A DNA stretch of 64,000 bases, from positions 561,619 to 625,618 of the forward strand of contig CH001979.1 of the NCBI GenBank assembly GCA_000149265.1. The letters run 5' to 3'. The notes under the pieces are model-generated. The model saw nothing but the letters and a program-made list of their open reading frames with translations. It had not been told where the DNA came from and made no database searches. The position numbers and the translations under genes are program-made. Below, in pieces: positions 1 to 11,564 of the stretch. The stretch comes from Ciona savignyi. Its lineage: Eukaryota; Chordata; Ascidiacea; Phlebobranchia; Cionidae. Within the stretch, counting starts at the first letter, position 1. The number at the start of each line of letters is the position of its first letter.

Positions 1-600
1 GCCCTTTTTACACTTCCTTCACTGTTCTTATTTATACTTTTTACTATTTTAGTTCTACAAAACTAAAAACTTCAATGCGTTTTGGTTCAATTTTTCATAA
101 TATAGTTAGAATAAAGGAAAATTTCAATTAGGAATAGTAAAAAAACTACTAAAGATACAAATACAGTTCAAATTTTCCTGAGTACAAAAACTATTAGACA
201 ATCTACATTCCAATTTTCATATCATTTGGGCATACCAATAATTAGTGAGTATTTCGTTTGTCAGTGCACCTCAAAATTTTCAAAGTCGAGCATAATTTTC
301 TTTACATAAAAAGTGGTGTTCATTAAAGTTTACATAATATATTCTTTATTGGAGGTAGATTCTAGGTGTGCGGTTTGTTTAAAAGAGGGATAAATTATCT
401 TTCCAACCATACTACATATTAATCATAGCATAAATTTGAGAAAAACTGTGCTAATTTGAAAATGACCAAAAATTGTAAAAAACACTGCGGGACAGCATGT
501 TTAAATTAATACATTTGGCCGGGAGTGAAAGAGTTAAGTGTTCATAGAGTCTAATCTTGCACTGAAATAGGAATAAATTAAACTACTGCATCGGTATATT
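1..600. other. AT-rich intergenic DNA
   Basis: No open frame, repeat family or RNA gene could be recognised here. The stretch is strongly AT-rich and ends in a pyrimidine run that leads into the acceptor-like site before the glutathione peroxidase gene. Confidence 0.5.
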
Positions 601-608
601 CTTTTTAG
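601..608 (+). promoter_or_regulatory. Acceptor-like site just before the GPx start
   Basis: The pyrimidine run CTTTTTAG ends eight bases before the ATG at 616. No upstream coding exon is visible, so it may be the acceptor of a 5' UTR intron or a spliced-leader trans-splice acceptor, which is known in Ciona. The assignment is inferred from sequence context only. Confidence 0.4.
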
Positions 609-615
609 ATTGCGG

Positions 616-1230
616 ATGCTTTATTTTAAACAAGGTTTACTGTTATTCCTTTTAAGTTGTCTACTTGCGTGCCTTCTACTAGTGCTACCAGAGTCTGGAA
701 TGGCTGGGAAAGAGAAACCAGTTGATATTCATGGATTCACTGTCACGGACATTGACGGCAATGAAGTTTCATTGTCAAAGTATAAAGGACATGTCTGTAT
801 CATAGTTAATGTAGCCTCTGAATGAGGTTACACCAAAATCAACTATGAACAGTTGCAAGAATTGCATGGGTTGTACTCACAAAAAGGCCTCAAAATCCTT
901 GCTTTTCCCTGCAATCAATTTGGCAAACAAGAACCAAAAACAGATCCAGAAATAAAGGTTTTTGCAAGGGAAAAATACAAGGCCGAATTCGATCTTTTTT
1001 CCAAAATCAACGTCAATGGAAATGATGCTATTCTTCTTTACAAGTTCCTTAAAACCCATAAGAACACAACTGGTACCTTGGTCAATGCAATCAAATGGAA
1101 TTTTACGAAATTTCTGATCACAAAAGATGGTATCCCTCACAAAAGATACGCACCCTCCACCAATCCAATGCAAATGGTCAAAGACATAGAGATTCTGCTG
1201 AAACAAGATTCTCATTCTGCCGAACTTTAA
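616..1230 (+). CDS. gpx4-like: GPX4-type selenoprotein glutathione peroxidase, intronless
   Basis: Reads as one uninterrupted exon of 205 codons apart from an in-frame TGA at 823-825. It sits at the catalytic selenocysteine position between NVASE and GYTKINY, so it is read as selenocysteine. The family reduces lipid and other hydroperoxides with glutathione. Family signatures seen are [13 protein letters not shown] (catalytic Gln) and [11 protein letters not shown] (catalytic Trp and Asn), and there is no long oligomerisation loop, as in GPX4. The N-terminus (about residues 1-30) has a strongly hydrophobic stretch rich in Leu, which suggests a signal peptide or anchor and hence a secretory-pathway form. 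The ATG at 616 is preferred because it follows an acceptor-like site; a TTG/CGG extension upstream is not needed. Without recoding the protein would stop before its active site. The absence of introns is unusual and could reflect a retrocopy, but the frame is intact. Confidence 0.9.
823..825 (+). other. In-frame UGA, predicted selenocysteine codon
   Basis: The TGA lies exactly where GPx family members carry Sec or Cys, and homology continues in the same frame on both sides. Recoding requires a SECIS element in the 3' UTR. I could not find a convincing one by eye, although an ATGA occurs at about 1440. Confidence 0.85.
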
Positions 1231-1943
1231 ATTTACTATATTTCCATAACCGCTGTGACATTAAAAAATAACAAACACCTCTTCCGCCATATTTTCAGTA
1301 TAAAAGCAATATTTAATCATTATCTTAAAAGTTGTCTTGTTCCTTAAAAACTGTAATTTGTAAGGCCAGATATAGCACTGTTAAAATTGTATTGTCAACA
1401 GCATTTCTTATTTAAACTACCGGTAGTTTGTTCAGTATCATGATTAATAATTATTTTGCAAATTTATCACATCGCAAATCGCCTGAATTTAATAGCTAAA
1501 TAATATTTACTTTTGGTTAAAATTTTGTTAATAAATAACCGATAAAATTGCAACGTTGTAACATAAAATATGGATTTTAACAACCTTTCATTTATGCTCT
1601 TGTCTTACAAGATAAAAGGTTTACCCATTAACGTGCTTGTTAATATTCATAAAATTAAGGTAAAGTATGTTGTTTTGGGTGCTTGTTGTTTTGTTTTTTT
1701 CCCGAATAATTATTCAGTGGCAATTTTGATTCTTCACTGCTCCAGTTTCCTTACTCATGCTTTACTAATGAAGACTTAGCCTGTAACTCTTTGAGAAGGT
1801 TAATTCTGATTGATCACGTTGTCCTATATTTCCATTGTTTGGTTTGTGAGTACGCCGACCTTTGGATTTATATTTCATTGTGGTTAAAGTATAGAGTACG
1901 TCTTAATAATTTCATAATAATTAAGGTCTTGGTAGGCTTGATA
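1231..1943. other. GPx 3' UTR and short intergenic stretch
   Basis: AT-rich. It should contain the SECIS and polyadenylation signal of the GPx mRNA. Candidate SECIS start quartets ATGA (about 1440) and GTGA (about 1252) are present, but I could not pair a helix of the usual length with either. A 69-codon open frame at 1570-1779 has no supporting features. Confidence 0.4.
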
Positions 1944-4900
1944 ATGGACAACAGTAAGATTGATATTGTGGATAAAGATAAGCTGGATGAAGCCCGATTG
2001 GGATTTCAAACAGCACTTAAAGGTGAGCATAAATTAGTTCAAAGACACAAAGTAGAGAGGTGTGCTGGGTGGGATTACACTTTTGTTTTCAATATCCCCG
2101 TTAATTTTAAAGCAGGGTCACTAGCTGGTCAGCTGTGTCCTTGGGCAAGGCACTTAACGGACATTGCCTGAACCCAGCGGATTAATGGGTTCTATCAAAT
2201 TGAAGCAACGTCTGAATCATACACAACACACGGCAATAGCTCAGTTAACCAGACGGTGATCTGATGATTGCCCGTGTGTTAGCCCCCTTGGTTTTCCCAT
2301 TCACGGGGATAACCTGAATATCCATAGCCTAAATATCATTTTTAACACAAAAACCGTAATTTTATCATATAAAATATGTAAAAAAATCCAGTTAATAGAT
2401 ATAAAAGCAATGGAGTCATAATCATGTGATGTTCCCCCTATAATGTCACAACTAGAAACTTTTTTGTCACCCTACAAGTTTAAACGAGTAATTAAAAAAT
2501 GGTATATTTTTTTACTCACACATCTGCTAACAATATCTTCATAAGCCGTTAAAGCTAAAATTCTATTTTGAAATATAAATTTAAATTTGCATTTTCTCAG
2601 AATTAAGTAGCGCAGACTATGACCAGCGAGATGTGGATAGTTTCATGAACGACGATATGTTCACGTCATATTACTGTCTTTGGGCCAAGACCATCCCTGC
2701 TGAAGCCGTAAAACTTGCTGTCAAATCATTTAAACTTAGAAAGGTCAATGGAATTCATGGTAAATATTTCAACTGAATTGTCTTATTATATGTCCGACCG
2801 GTTAGTCTGGTGGTTAAGTGCGACGCCTTTCAACCAAAGGGTTGCAGGTTCGAAACTAGTAAATAGCTAGTCGGTTGGGTCATTGGCAAGACACTTAACG
2901 GACATTGCCTGAACCCAGTGGATTAATAGAGTTCTACCAAATTGAAGGGACATGTGAATAATACACAACACGGTACTGCAATAGCTTTGATAACCTGACA
3001 GTGGGAGCGAGGTGATCTGACGATTGCCCGTGTGTTAACCCCCTTGGTTTTCCCATTTACGGGGATAAACAGGAATATCCTATCCTGTATCTTTTGGCAA
3101 CATTGACTTACTAAGACAAATTTTTAATGATGTTGGTTAGTTGTGTAGTTCATTAATCCACATATTGTTGTTTAGCAACGCTGTTATTGCTTTACCTACG
3201 TGTAATCGGAGCGTTTCCCGCATAGTTGTGGAAATGACGAAGGCAGCGCCTGTCATGATTCCCTATGGACAATGGAATCAATTTATCACATCTATATAGC
3301 GTTGGGTGTCATAACAAATGAATTTCTCCCAGATCTAACACCAGAGTCTGTTGGAACGGATACTATGAAGAAAGGATATGTTTTTTTACTCGGTCGTGAT
3401 CTTAATGGCTCCAGAGTTTGTAAGTCAATTGCTAATTAGGTTAATTTTTGTATATAAAAACTACACTGTGACAGTCTTATGCTACACAGTTTAATCTATA
3501 GCTGTGGAAAAATACAAAGAAAAAAACTTTACTGTGGGCACAAAACCTTCAATACGGAGTCCTGATCCCAAATGATTACTAGTTATTAAATTTCGATTTT
3601 CCCATTTGAATAAACTAGATACCGCCAACTGTTTACTTGCCTTGCCCAAGCGAGTGTTACTGTTGGTGCATTTAGCTTCCTATTACCGTGATGCAAAAAC
3701 ATCTACCCAATCAATTCACAGTGCATATGAGAACTGGTTCTATGCAGAAGAAGGACAAAGAGGTGAACCAAAAGCTTCTGTTGTACTGGCTTGCCCGCAT
3801 ACACAAAGCAGAGCCGGGCAAGAGAATCACATTCATCATGGACACCACTGGAACTGGTTTGATGAACAGCGATATGAGCTTCGTCACCTTCATCATCGAC
3901 TGCTTTGCAACATACTTCCCTGGCTTGTTAGGTAACATGGTCTGTATTTTTATTATGAATCGCCCAAATTAAATTGGAAAATCCATTATTGGGTTGTTAG
4001 GTAACATGATCCACATTTATAATTATAAATCGCCCAAATTAAATTAAAAAATATGTTAATTTTCTTGTTAGGTAACTTGATCTACATTTATTATTATGAA
4101 TCTCCCAAATTAAATTGGAAAGTACATTATTAGCTTGTTAGGTAACATGATCTGCATTTATTATTATGAATCGCCCAAACTAAATAGAAAAACAAAATAA
4201 AATAAAAATAAAATATTAAAGGTAACAAGTTCCACACCTGTAATTATGAATCGGCCTATTTGAATTGGAAAATAAAGTATTGGTTTGTAAGGTAACACGT
4301 TATGCGTTTATAATTTTGAATCGCCCAAAACAAATTAGAAAATACAGTATTCAGGTAACATGTCCAACAGTTATTATGGTGAATGTCCAAATTAAATCGA
4401 AAAATAAAGTATTTGGTTGTTAGGTATAATGTTACACATTTATAATTATAAATCGGCCAAATTAAGTCGTAAAATAAAGTATTGGGTTGTTAAGTAACAT
4501 GCTGAACCGTTAATCTGCAGAAAGGTTAATGGTTAACCAAAAACCTTATCAGAAATTTAACAAATCGGCGAATCATATCACATTATCACAGCAATCATTT
4601 ACTTTGTATGCGTACATAGCAATTGCAGCAATTCGCTGTATCCTGTACATTTTCACCATATGTTGTGTGCTAAACAATGCCTGCTGAAAGCAACATAACT
4701 TTTCAATTTGACTAAACTGTATACCAGGATAATGCATCCCAAACTCAAAATGATTTTGAATTATTTTTAAATTATGGAATATTTAGAAAATTTTAATAAA
4801 AAAACTAGCAAAAATAATACAATTAATATCATTTTAAAAAATAATGGTTCCATTAAATATTAAAATAAAATAAAAATCAACAATTTAGTCTAAAGCTGTA

Positions 4901-5203
4901 AAATGAAAAAACAAAAAATAAGATAACAAAGCTAACCCAGTTTGCCCTACAGCACATGAGAAACTAACCCCACCCCCCAATTTGCCCACAGCCCGTAATA
5001 TCGTCTACAATCTCCCTGGAGTGTTAAACGCAATGTGGAAGCTTGTGAGCAAGATGCTTTCCCCTGAACAGCGTGAAGTCACCATTCTATGTGGGAAATC
5101 CGAAATCACCAAGTATATTGACCTCGACAACTTGCCTGAGGAGATGGGGGGAAAGGTAGGTTCGGATAGGGTATTTCTGGTTTCTCCCAATGCATGTGAT
5201 TGA
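1944..5203 (+). CDS. CRAL-TRIO domain protein, MOSPD2-like (five exons)
   Basis: Exons: 1944-2022, 2601-2759, 3333-3419, 3722-3931 and 4992-5155. The last may read through to the TGA at 5201-5203. Introns 1-4 are phase 1 with GT/AG ends and the joined frame is open for 233 codons (248 if it reads through). The protein follows the N-terminal CRAL-TRIO half of MOSPD2 in order: a basic N-terminal helix region, a DLTPESV-like segment, GYVFLLGRDLNG, then YWLARIHKAEPGKRITFIMD, FIIDCFATYFPGLL, LPGVLNAMWKLV and a final LDNLPEEMGGK. CRAL-TRIO domains bind small lipophilic ligands; in MOSPD2 this part precedes an MSP domain that tethers membrane contact sites. No MSP exon or membrane anchor was found downstream. 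Either the gene ends here as a CRAL-TRIO-only protein or a distant exon was missed. No AATAAA is evident right after the stop, so the 3' end is uncertain. Intron 4 holds a tandem array that copies its own 5' splice site. Confidence 0.8.
2108..2340 (+). repeat. tRNA-derived SINE (Cics-1-like), 5'-truncated
   Basis: Intron 1 of the CRAL-TRIO gene. It shares the body of the family seen many times in the window: CTTGGGCAAGGCACTTAAC, CTGAACCCAGCGGATTAATG, then GATTGCCCGTGTGTTA and CCATTCACGGGGATAA. The tRNA-like head is missing. Confidence 0.75.
2791..3085 (+). repeat. Full-length tRNA-derived SINE (Cics-1-like)
   Basis: Intron 2 of the CRAL-TRIO gene. The head carries tRNA-like A box (GGTTAGTCTGGTGGTTAAG) and B box (GGGTTGCAGGTTCGAAACT). 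The family body follows, ending in a short TATCCT-type tail. This is the best reference copy in the window. Confidence 0.8.
3922..4510 (+). repeat. Tandem array of about 68 bp units in intron 4
   Basis: About nine diverged copies start near 3923, 3993, 4063, 4133, 4220, 4285, 4353, 4416 and 4487. Each begins with a form of CTTGTTAGGTAACATG and continues with AATCGCCCAAATTAAATTGG. The first copy overlaps the end of exon 4 and includes the real 5' splice site (TTAG/GTAAC), so later copies duplicate a donor-like sequence. Confidence 0.85.
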
Positions 5204-5235
5204 AATTACACAGCGAATCAATTTTTTTTTTGCTG

Positions 5236-5455
5236 GGTATAGGCATCGCTAAAGTTAGGAAAAGCGGGAAGGAGGGAAGAAGAAAAACTGCTCACCAAAA
5301 CTATTTGAAATTAATTTTAACCCTTTCCCAAACACTAATCTCAACCCCAGAACTAACCCTAACTCTAACCCCATGTTTAAAACTAACTCTAATACCCTAT
5401 TCATTTTAGTGTGCAGTTTCCCTCCTTCCCGCTTTCTTTCCTTTTAGTTTTCCCC
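5236..5455 (-). mobile_element. MITE with GGAAAGCGGGAAGGAGGG terminal inverted repeats
   Basis: Inverted arms carry GCGGGAAGGAGGG at one end and CCCTCCTTCCCGC at the other. The interior is rich in CTAACCCTAAC and includes AACACTAATCTCAACCCCAG at 5331-5350. Other copies lie at 12.94, 13.80 and 40.25 kb. Ends are approximate. Confidence 0.7.
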
Positions 5456-5516
5456 TGCAAATATAGTTCAGCTATTGCAGTGTGTTGTTTATGATTCAAA
5501 CGTTTCTTTAATTCAG

Positions 5517-5665
5517 TTTAACCCATTAATCCGCTAGGTTAAGGCAATGTCTGTTAAGTGCCTTGCCCAAGGACACAACCGTCTAGCTAGTTTCAATCCC
5601 ACAACTATTCGACTGTCTGCAGATAACAAGCGCTTTTACCAATTAAGCTATCTTGTTTACCAAGT
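5517..5665 (-). repeat. tRNA-derived SINE head, reverse orientation
   Basis: Reverse complement of the family head and body (AACCCATTAATCCGCT, GTGCCTTGCCCAAGGACACAA). It ends in a degraded tRNA-like part, and the distal tail is absent. Confidence 0.65.
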
Positions 5666-5842
5666 CCAATCTTAAACAATTATATGTGCTTCTGCAAGGA
5701 GCATATCAGTAGTTTCGTTGGCCCGTAAGAATTCAAAAGGGTTGCACAACTAAATTGATCTGATACAAACACATGGTAATAGCTTTAGCAACCATATGCA
5801 TGAATTATAACCACTGTCATTTTGTTGGAGGGAATACAGATT

Positions 5843-6118
5843 AGTCTGGTGGTTTAGTGCGTCGCCTTTCAGCCGAAGGGTTGTAGGTTCGAAAGTGGTC
5901 TCTAGCTAGTCGGTTGTGTCCTTGGGCAAGGCACTTAACAGTCATTGCCTAAACCGAGCGGTTTAATGGGTTCTACTAAATTGAGGAACATGTAAATCAA
6001 ACACAACACACTGTAATATGCTCCGGTAACCCGACGGTGGGCGCGAGGTGATCTGACAACTTCCTGTGTGTTAACCCCCTTGGTTTTCCATTCACGAGGA
6101 TAAACATGAATATGCAAT
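5843..6118 (+). repeat. Full tRNA-derived SINE
   Basis: Head GATTAGTCTGGTGGTTTAG with GGGTTGTAGGTTCGAAA, the complete body and the tail TCACGAGGATAAACATGAA. Same family as the copy at 2791-3085. Confidence 0.75.
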
Positions 6119-7198
6119 AGTATCTTATCGTTGTAAAAACTTAATTTGCTGAACAATATTCAACAGCAACACACTGCAATAACTTTGGAAAGCTACTGTG
6201 GCCAAGAAATAATAACACGATTTCTCGTGTTATTACGACTATCGTTGGCCCACACACGAGCTATAAATTTGAGCCGATACGCTCAGACGGGGGCCTGTCC
6301 ATATTTGACTTAATCTGTTTCTTTGCTTTCCAGAAAACATTCCAATATTCTTACCCGCCGTTTCCCGACGATATAGCCTCTTAAGCCACTTGGCAAGTGC
6401 TTTTAAAACACCAATCTGTGTTATCCATCATAATCAGCATATTTATTTCTAAATTTATCTTCAAGTGTTTGATTGATTCTATATACCGTTGCCAATACTT
6501 CAATGATAAGAAAACGGATTTTAAATCCACTTTTAAGTTTTATTAAATTTTTAATGTACTAATGTATCGCACTTGCTTAGCCTTAAAATGTGGCTCTAAA
6601 TTGGCCACCGCCGATTTTTTTTACTTCTTAGAAATTGAAAAAAAACGGTACTTTATTGTTAAAGTTCCATCATTCAAAATATGCAACTTAAAAAAGTGAA
6701 CATTAATATTCGCCATAGCAATTTTATACGTAATAACACTACCTTTTTAGTGAATTTCACCAAATTAATTTTACTGTCAATTTTGCGTTTTTTGCACTTA
6801 AATAAATTCTGTCCATACCAGGAGATTGTAATAAAAGTCGGTTTCAATTGTGTCTTTAAACATAACCTAATTGCCGGTTAGTGTTAACAATGCACTGTAT
6901 TAGTCACAATGCTGCCATTGTTATCTTTTTCCCATTTAAGTTCCGATAAAATCCACGCCATCGTTAAATAGCAAGTCGTGTAGTCGAATGTGTATTCATT
7001 CATTGCGTAATTACTGTTGTTTGCTATTCACAAGGTCGACATTTTTCGCCAATGTTTGATTAGTCTCTTGTGTTGGCTGAATCACTATTTAATTGTCGGC
7101 GTGAATTACGCACTGCCGTATAGCTTGAATTGTAACAGCTTTTATCACTAAAGAGCAATTGTACAACATGTAAAAATAACTCGCCAAACAGAAATAGT
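6119..7198. other. Gene-less AT-rich stretch
   Basis: No coding region or repeat family recognised. Short open frames here lack splice context or codon character. A short near-palindrome around AACACGATTTCTCGTGTT occurs near 6215. Confidence 0.4.
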
Positions 7199-7672
7199 AT
7201 ATAGGATATTCATGTTTATCCCCGTGGATGGGAAAACGCAAGCGGCGGTAACACATGGGCAATCATCAGATAACCTCGCGCCCACCGGCGGGTTACCGGA
7301 GCTTTTTGCAGGGTATTGTGTATAATAGAGACTTTTGAAGAGAGTAGCAAGTAACATTAATTATTGTTTCCAAATGTGTTAATGTGAAAGTTCAAACAAA
7401 AGAACAACAAATGTTATTACTCATGCCTGCTTGGTTTCTTTTTAAACTGTGATAAAACTTAATGCCACGAAAGTGCTCTCAACATTAAACAAAAGCTGAC
7501 AGCTGAACAAAAAAAAATAATAATAATAATTGAGACTTTCCTTTAATTTATTGGAATTTACCATTCCACTGGGTTTCGGTCAGCCCAATGACCGACTAGC
7601 TAGCGATCAGTTCCAAACCTGCGGCGGAAAGGCGATGCTCTAACCCACCAAGATAATCGGTTGGACAAATAT
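7199..7672 (-). repeat. tRNA-derived SINE split by an insertion
   Basis: The tail half (7199-7335) and the head half (about 7540-7672) are in the same reverse orientation and together make one family copy. They are separated by about 200 bp of unrelated AT-rich DNA. GAGACTTT-like sequence lies at both edges of the interruption, as expected if something inserted there. Confidence 0.55.
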
Positions 7673-8412
7673 TGCCAGAGTTAAAATCTTTTTTTCTTAC
7701 GTTCTAGAATTTTCTAGGGTCGCATATCGCAGTTGGTTTGAGCGTGGACTTTCAGCCAAATGGTTAAGTGGATTGAAACTTAGCCCCAGGAGTGTCGCTT
7801 GTATCCTAACCAAGAGTAAACATCGTCTAGACCTTGTAGAACCAACGAAATTATAATAACCGTCTTAACCATGTACAATACACCACATTAGACTCTATAA
7901 AGCGATGGCTGGCAAAAGCAGTGATGGGATTCATAATTTTAAGAACAGGTGCTCTTTTGTATCGTACTTACTAACAACAGGTTCCCTAAAAGGTATAATG
8001 TCTGTAAAAAAGCAAGAATCGGATCGGTGATTATCCCGACGTTCCAAGAACGGGTTCGACCGAACCCATGCGAACCTCTTGAGTTCCATCACTGGGCACA
8101 ATGTAATCTGAATATTGTCTATGTGGTAACTCCTGCGTTTTCCTCAACCACTGAGTATAAAACCTTAATATTCGAATCTGTCTTACCACTTTCACACCCC
8201 AAGAACTAACACGGAAACATCATTACTTTTTACAATCGTTAGACAAAAAAAGGAAATCTATACTTGGTTGTTTACCTTTTTGTCAATTTGTCTCTCGTTG
8301 CTTTATAATAAACTTTTACCCGCTAAGCAAAATCCTGCGCTGCAATATACTATAAACACTGGATGACTATTACTTATCGTTATATTCGGGAACCGGAATG
8401 GGCAAGAGTTCT

Positions 8413-8509
8413 GTACGGTCGTGTAACGCAACCGATACATATACCAACTATAAAAAAATGCTATAAGGGTCGACCCCATCATGGGTTCGAACCTTAACCC
8501 GGTAAAAAA
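8413..8509 (+). repeat. Short tRNA-like SINE (second family)
   Basis: Begins GTACGGTCGTG, contains ACCGATACATATACC, and ends with a B-box-like CATCATGGGTTCGAACC and an A-rich tail. The A box is partly deleted in this copy. Confidence 0.6.
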
Positions 8510-10050
8510 TCTACAAGAGTTGTTACAGTACAGCAATCGCTATAGATAACCTCGTGCCATTATATCGGACTGGGTAAGCTGGAACACTGTATGTTAAACG
8601 CGATTTGGTATTAGACCGAACACCAGATGAAACGCGGAATAGACTTCTACTTACGCAGTATACGTGCTAGGTGGGTACTGAAGAAGGATACTTCTGTAAG
8701 TATCTCCGCAGCGAGCAGAATAAGCAAAATTGTAATTTTATTATCCAAAAAATGTTCAAATTTACTCTCATTAGATGCGACAGTAATGATTGGCCTCCAT
8801 AACCAAACTAAACTTGGAAGTTTTTTAAGCATAGATAAGAGAACAGGCGCAAATCTTGTGTTATCACGTCCGCTTAATGACTTTCTTGAGAACACAACCG
8901 GCCATGCACCTACTCGCTTTGCTACTTTCGGTTATTGGTCCGACGCGTTTCAAACAATCTAAGCAGGCACAGAAAAATCTGTGTCGAAACACTTGATGCC
9001 AATATAAAGTTATTGCGACTTGTCCTGTACGAAGAACAATGCGCTCTCTATTAGGACACTGTAATTGAATATCATACCTTCTATTACCCACTTAACTTGA
9101 AGCGGCAATATAATACACCATAAACTTGAATGATCTAACAGTCCACGTAATTTTAAATCACGTCATGTGTTGACAATGCAATCTTTGTATTGGGCCAACA
9201 TAGAAAGACAAGGCACTTAACCCGTGTAAACAATGGAAGTATAATAACTGTGGAGAGAAAATAACGATCATCCTTGCTTGGGCGTTAAAAGCCAACAACC
9301 TCCCAGAATGTCACAACCATTAAATCCGTTGTCAATTCCAATATGCTATGACGCGCGATCACCAAAGTTATTTTACCTAGAAATATAAAAAGAGAAAAAA
9401 ACGGAAGACGGGAGTGATATCAATAATATTCATATTCGATATTAATATTTTACCTTTTGTTAAAATCAAAAATTATCATTCGAAAGAGCACGGTTCAATT
9501 AAAAAATTCTGTAATTTTTAGGACCGTAGCCCCTTTTAAGGAATTTAACTTTTCACTTCCGTCTTCCGTTTTTCTGCGTTTTATATTTCTAAGTAAAAGA
9601 ACTTTAGTCGCGCGATCCGTCAAAGCAATATGATGACTCCTTGCTATGTTGATCTCGGCATTCACACTCATAGGGGCGGATTAAAGGGAGGACATTTGTA
9701 ACAAAAACAATTGCGCTGAGTCGTAAACTTGGCAACCGCACGTAGTACGTTAATATGAATTGAACACAAGAGATAAATTAAGGTTGACTTTACTATCTTC
9801 TGTTGGTTTAGGTTGGTCGTTTTCATCTTTGTCTATTTTTATTTCTTATATGAAGCGTAAAATTTCGTGCCATATCTCAGCGAAAGCCTTGCGGTTTTAC
9901 AAATACGCCTAGGTTAACAAAGTATTATGTTTTAGTCCGCCAGACGACAGGTTAAAGTATCAAATCCAGCGGGTAGCTTGTCAATTGAGTTCTGTCACTC
10001 AGCGGACGTTGCTTGAACCCAATGGTTTAATGGATATAACAAAAAGCCAT
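8510..10050. other. Gene-less stretch
   Basis: Overlapping open frames occur on both strands at 8.63-9.09 kb, but none has recognisable domains, signal peptide or splice context. A partial SINE fragment (about 9950-10060) is the only recognised element. Confidence 0.4.
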
Positions 10051-10170
10051 AGCAATGTCTTAAGGTTTGGCGGCCGCGTCCGCTATATTTATTAAATTAT
10101 ATACTTTTTTTAACAAAAGTGTTTTAACGACTGTTAGTTTTGCCGTATTTTCCTGTTCCTGTTTCATGAT
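10050..10170 (+). repeat. Dispersed repeat with GGCGGCCGCGTCCGC core
   Basis: The segment containing GGTTTGGCGGCCGCGTCC and GTTTTAACGACTGTTAG has an inverted partner at about 22240-22350. Weaker relatives lie near 30.06-30.20 kb and 52.02-52.19 kb. The family is not identified. Confidence 0.5.
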
Positions 10171-10766
10171 TTGATTTGTTTGGCATTTTTTAATACTGGG
10201 GCAATAAATGAACAAACTAACTTAAACATTATAACACACAATGCCATATTTCCGTCATCTCGCTTTGGTACGATGATAATATGCCTATCTACCGTTACAA
10301 AAGCCCATCAATGTGTCACTTACTCGGGGCACAAGCATGAGTATCCTATCCTAATTGTCCGTAGGGTTAGCACGACCGTAACATGAATGTAGAGCAAGTA
10401 GTTAAAAACACACACTTCGTGACTTAAATATTAATTCTAATTACTTTTTTCTGTTCTTACAAGATAAGGAGAAATGAATGCAAATAGTCCGTTTAAGCGT
10501 CATGATGGAATCTCTGTGTATTATTTCAATCCGTAATTTGAAATTCATTAAAGTGATTGACAGGTTTGTAAACAAACGCGCGATCAGACTTTGTCATTCA
10601 GTGGGGCATGTACTTAAATAAACTTAAGGTTGACTTAGCAGTCAGCTTCTCTATGAGAGCGTAAGTGTCAATATTGAACTAACCAACTCTAGTTTTGTTG
10701 CACATTTTTCGCTTGGTGGCGGTGCTGAGCAGCTGCAATAAATTGCCGACGAGGTAGCAGAAAAGT

Positions 10767-10872
10767 GTACGGTCGTGTGGCCGAATGGTTAACGCGACCG
10801 ATACATATACCGACTCTTATACAAAAAAAACGGTCCTGGTGACGAGCCCATCATGGGTTCGAAACTTTGCTC

Positions 10873-10907
<35 letters not shown>

Positions 10908-11202
10908 TAGCAGAAAAGCAGTACGGTCGTGTAGCCGAATGGTGAACGCGACCGATACATATACCCACTCCTATACAAAAAAACGGTCCTTGTGACGAGC
11001 CCATCACCCGTTCGAAACTTGGCTCCAAAATGAAAAAATATAAAAAAGGTATAGCAGAAAATCAGACAAAAACGGGTATTTTCAACCTGGAATGGTGATA
11101 AGCCGAATGGTTAACGCGACCGATACATATACCGACTCCTATACAAAAAAACGGTCCTTGTGACGAGCCCATCTGGGTTCAAAACTTGGCTTGATAAAAA
11201 AA
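10767..11202 (+). repeat. Array of three short tRNA-like SINEs
   Basis: Copies begin at 10767, 10921 and about 11098. Each has TGGCCGAATGGTTAACGCG (or a close variant) as A box, ATGGGTTCGAAACTTGGCT-like B box, and an A-rich end. The first has a run of more than 25 A. All are preceded by GGTAGCAGAAAA or GGTATAGCAGAAAA, so a unit of about 150 bp including host flank seems tandemly duplicated. Confidence 0.75.
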
Positions 11203-11564
11203 GGTATGACTTTTTACTGCTTAAACATTTTATTCATTCCGCGGTAAAAACACTGTGCTTAACCAGCAAGTCTTCGACAACTTTGACCTTTTTATTCTGA
11301 GTTTAAATATAGGAATTGTTTGCCAATCGTAAGTGGACGAACCGGTTTACTTGTGGTTGAATAATTCCAGTTTGGATGGATGTGGTTAATTAAAGTAAAA
11401 TCGCGGAGAAACTAAAAATGTACTTATCAGACATTCTCCGTCAAACTGACCTAGTGGTTATGATTTCACAGGGCCAGAAGGCGTTATTACACGGGCAATT
11501 CTCAGGAAACATTGTATTATTGAAACTATTTTAGTTTATTATTTATATTTGATTCATATGACGC

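Noticed and set aside
1430..1490. SECIS element starting at ATGA near 1440
   Set aside because: The intervening bases do not form a helix of the required length and the 3' quartet is not properly placed.
1570..1779. 69-codon open frame between GPx and the CRAL-TRIO gene
   Set aside because: No domain, no signal peptide and no splice context; composition as expected from AT-rich noncoding DNA.
3243..3332. Longer exon 3 of the CRAL-TRIO gene beginning at 3243 or about 3299
   Set aside because: Phase-compatible, but the acceptor at 3331-3332 (TTTCTCCCAG) is stronger and gives gap-free agreement with MOSPD2.
10767..11202. Canonical tRNA genes
   Set aside because: A- and B-box-like sequences are present, but the segments lack a full cloverleaf, have A-rich tails and occur as dispersed diverged copies, so they are SINEs.
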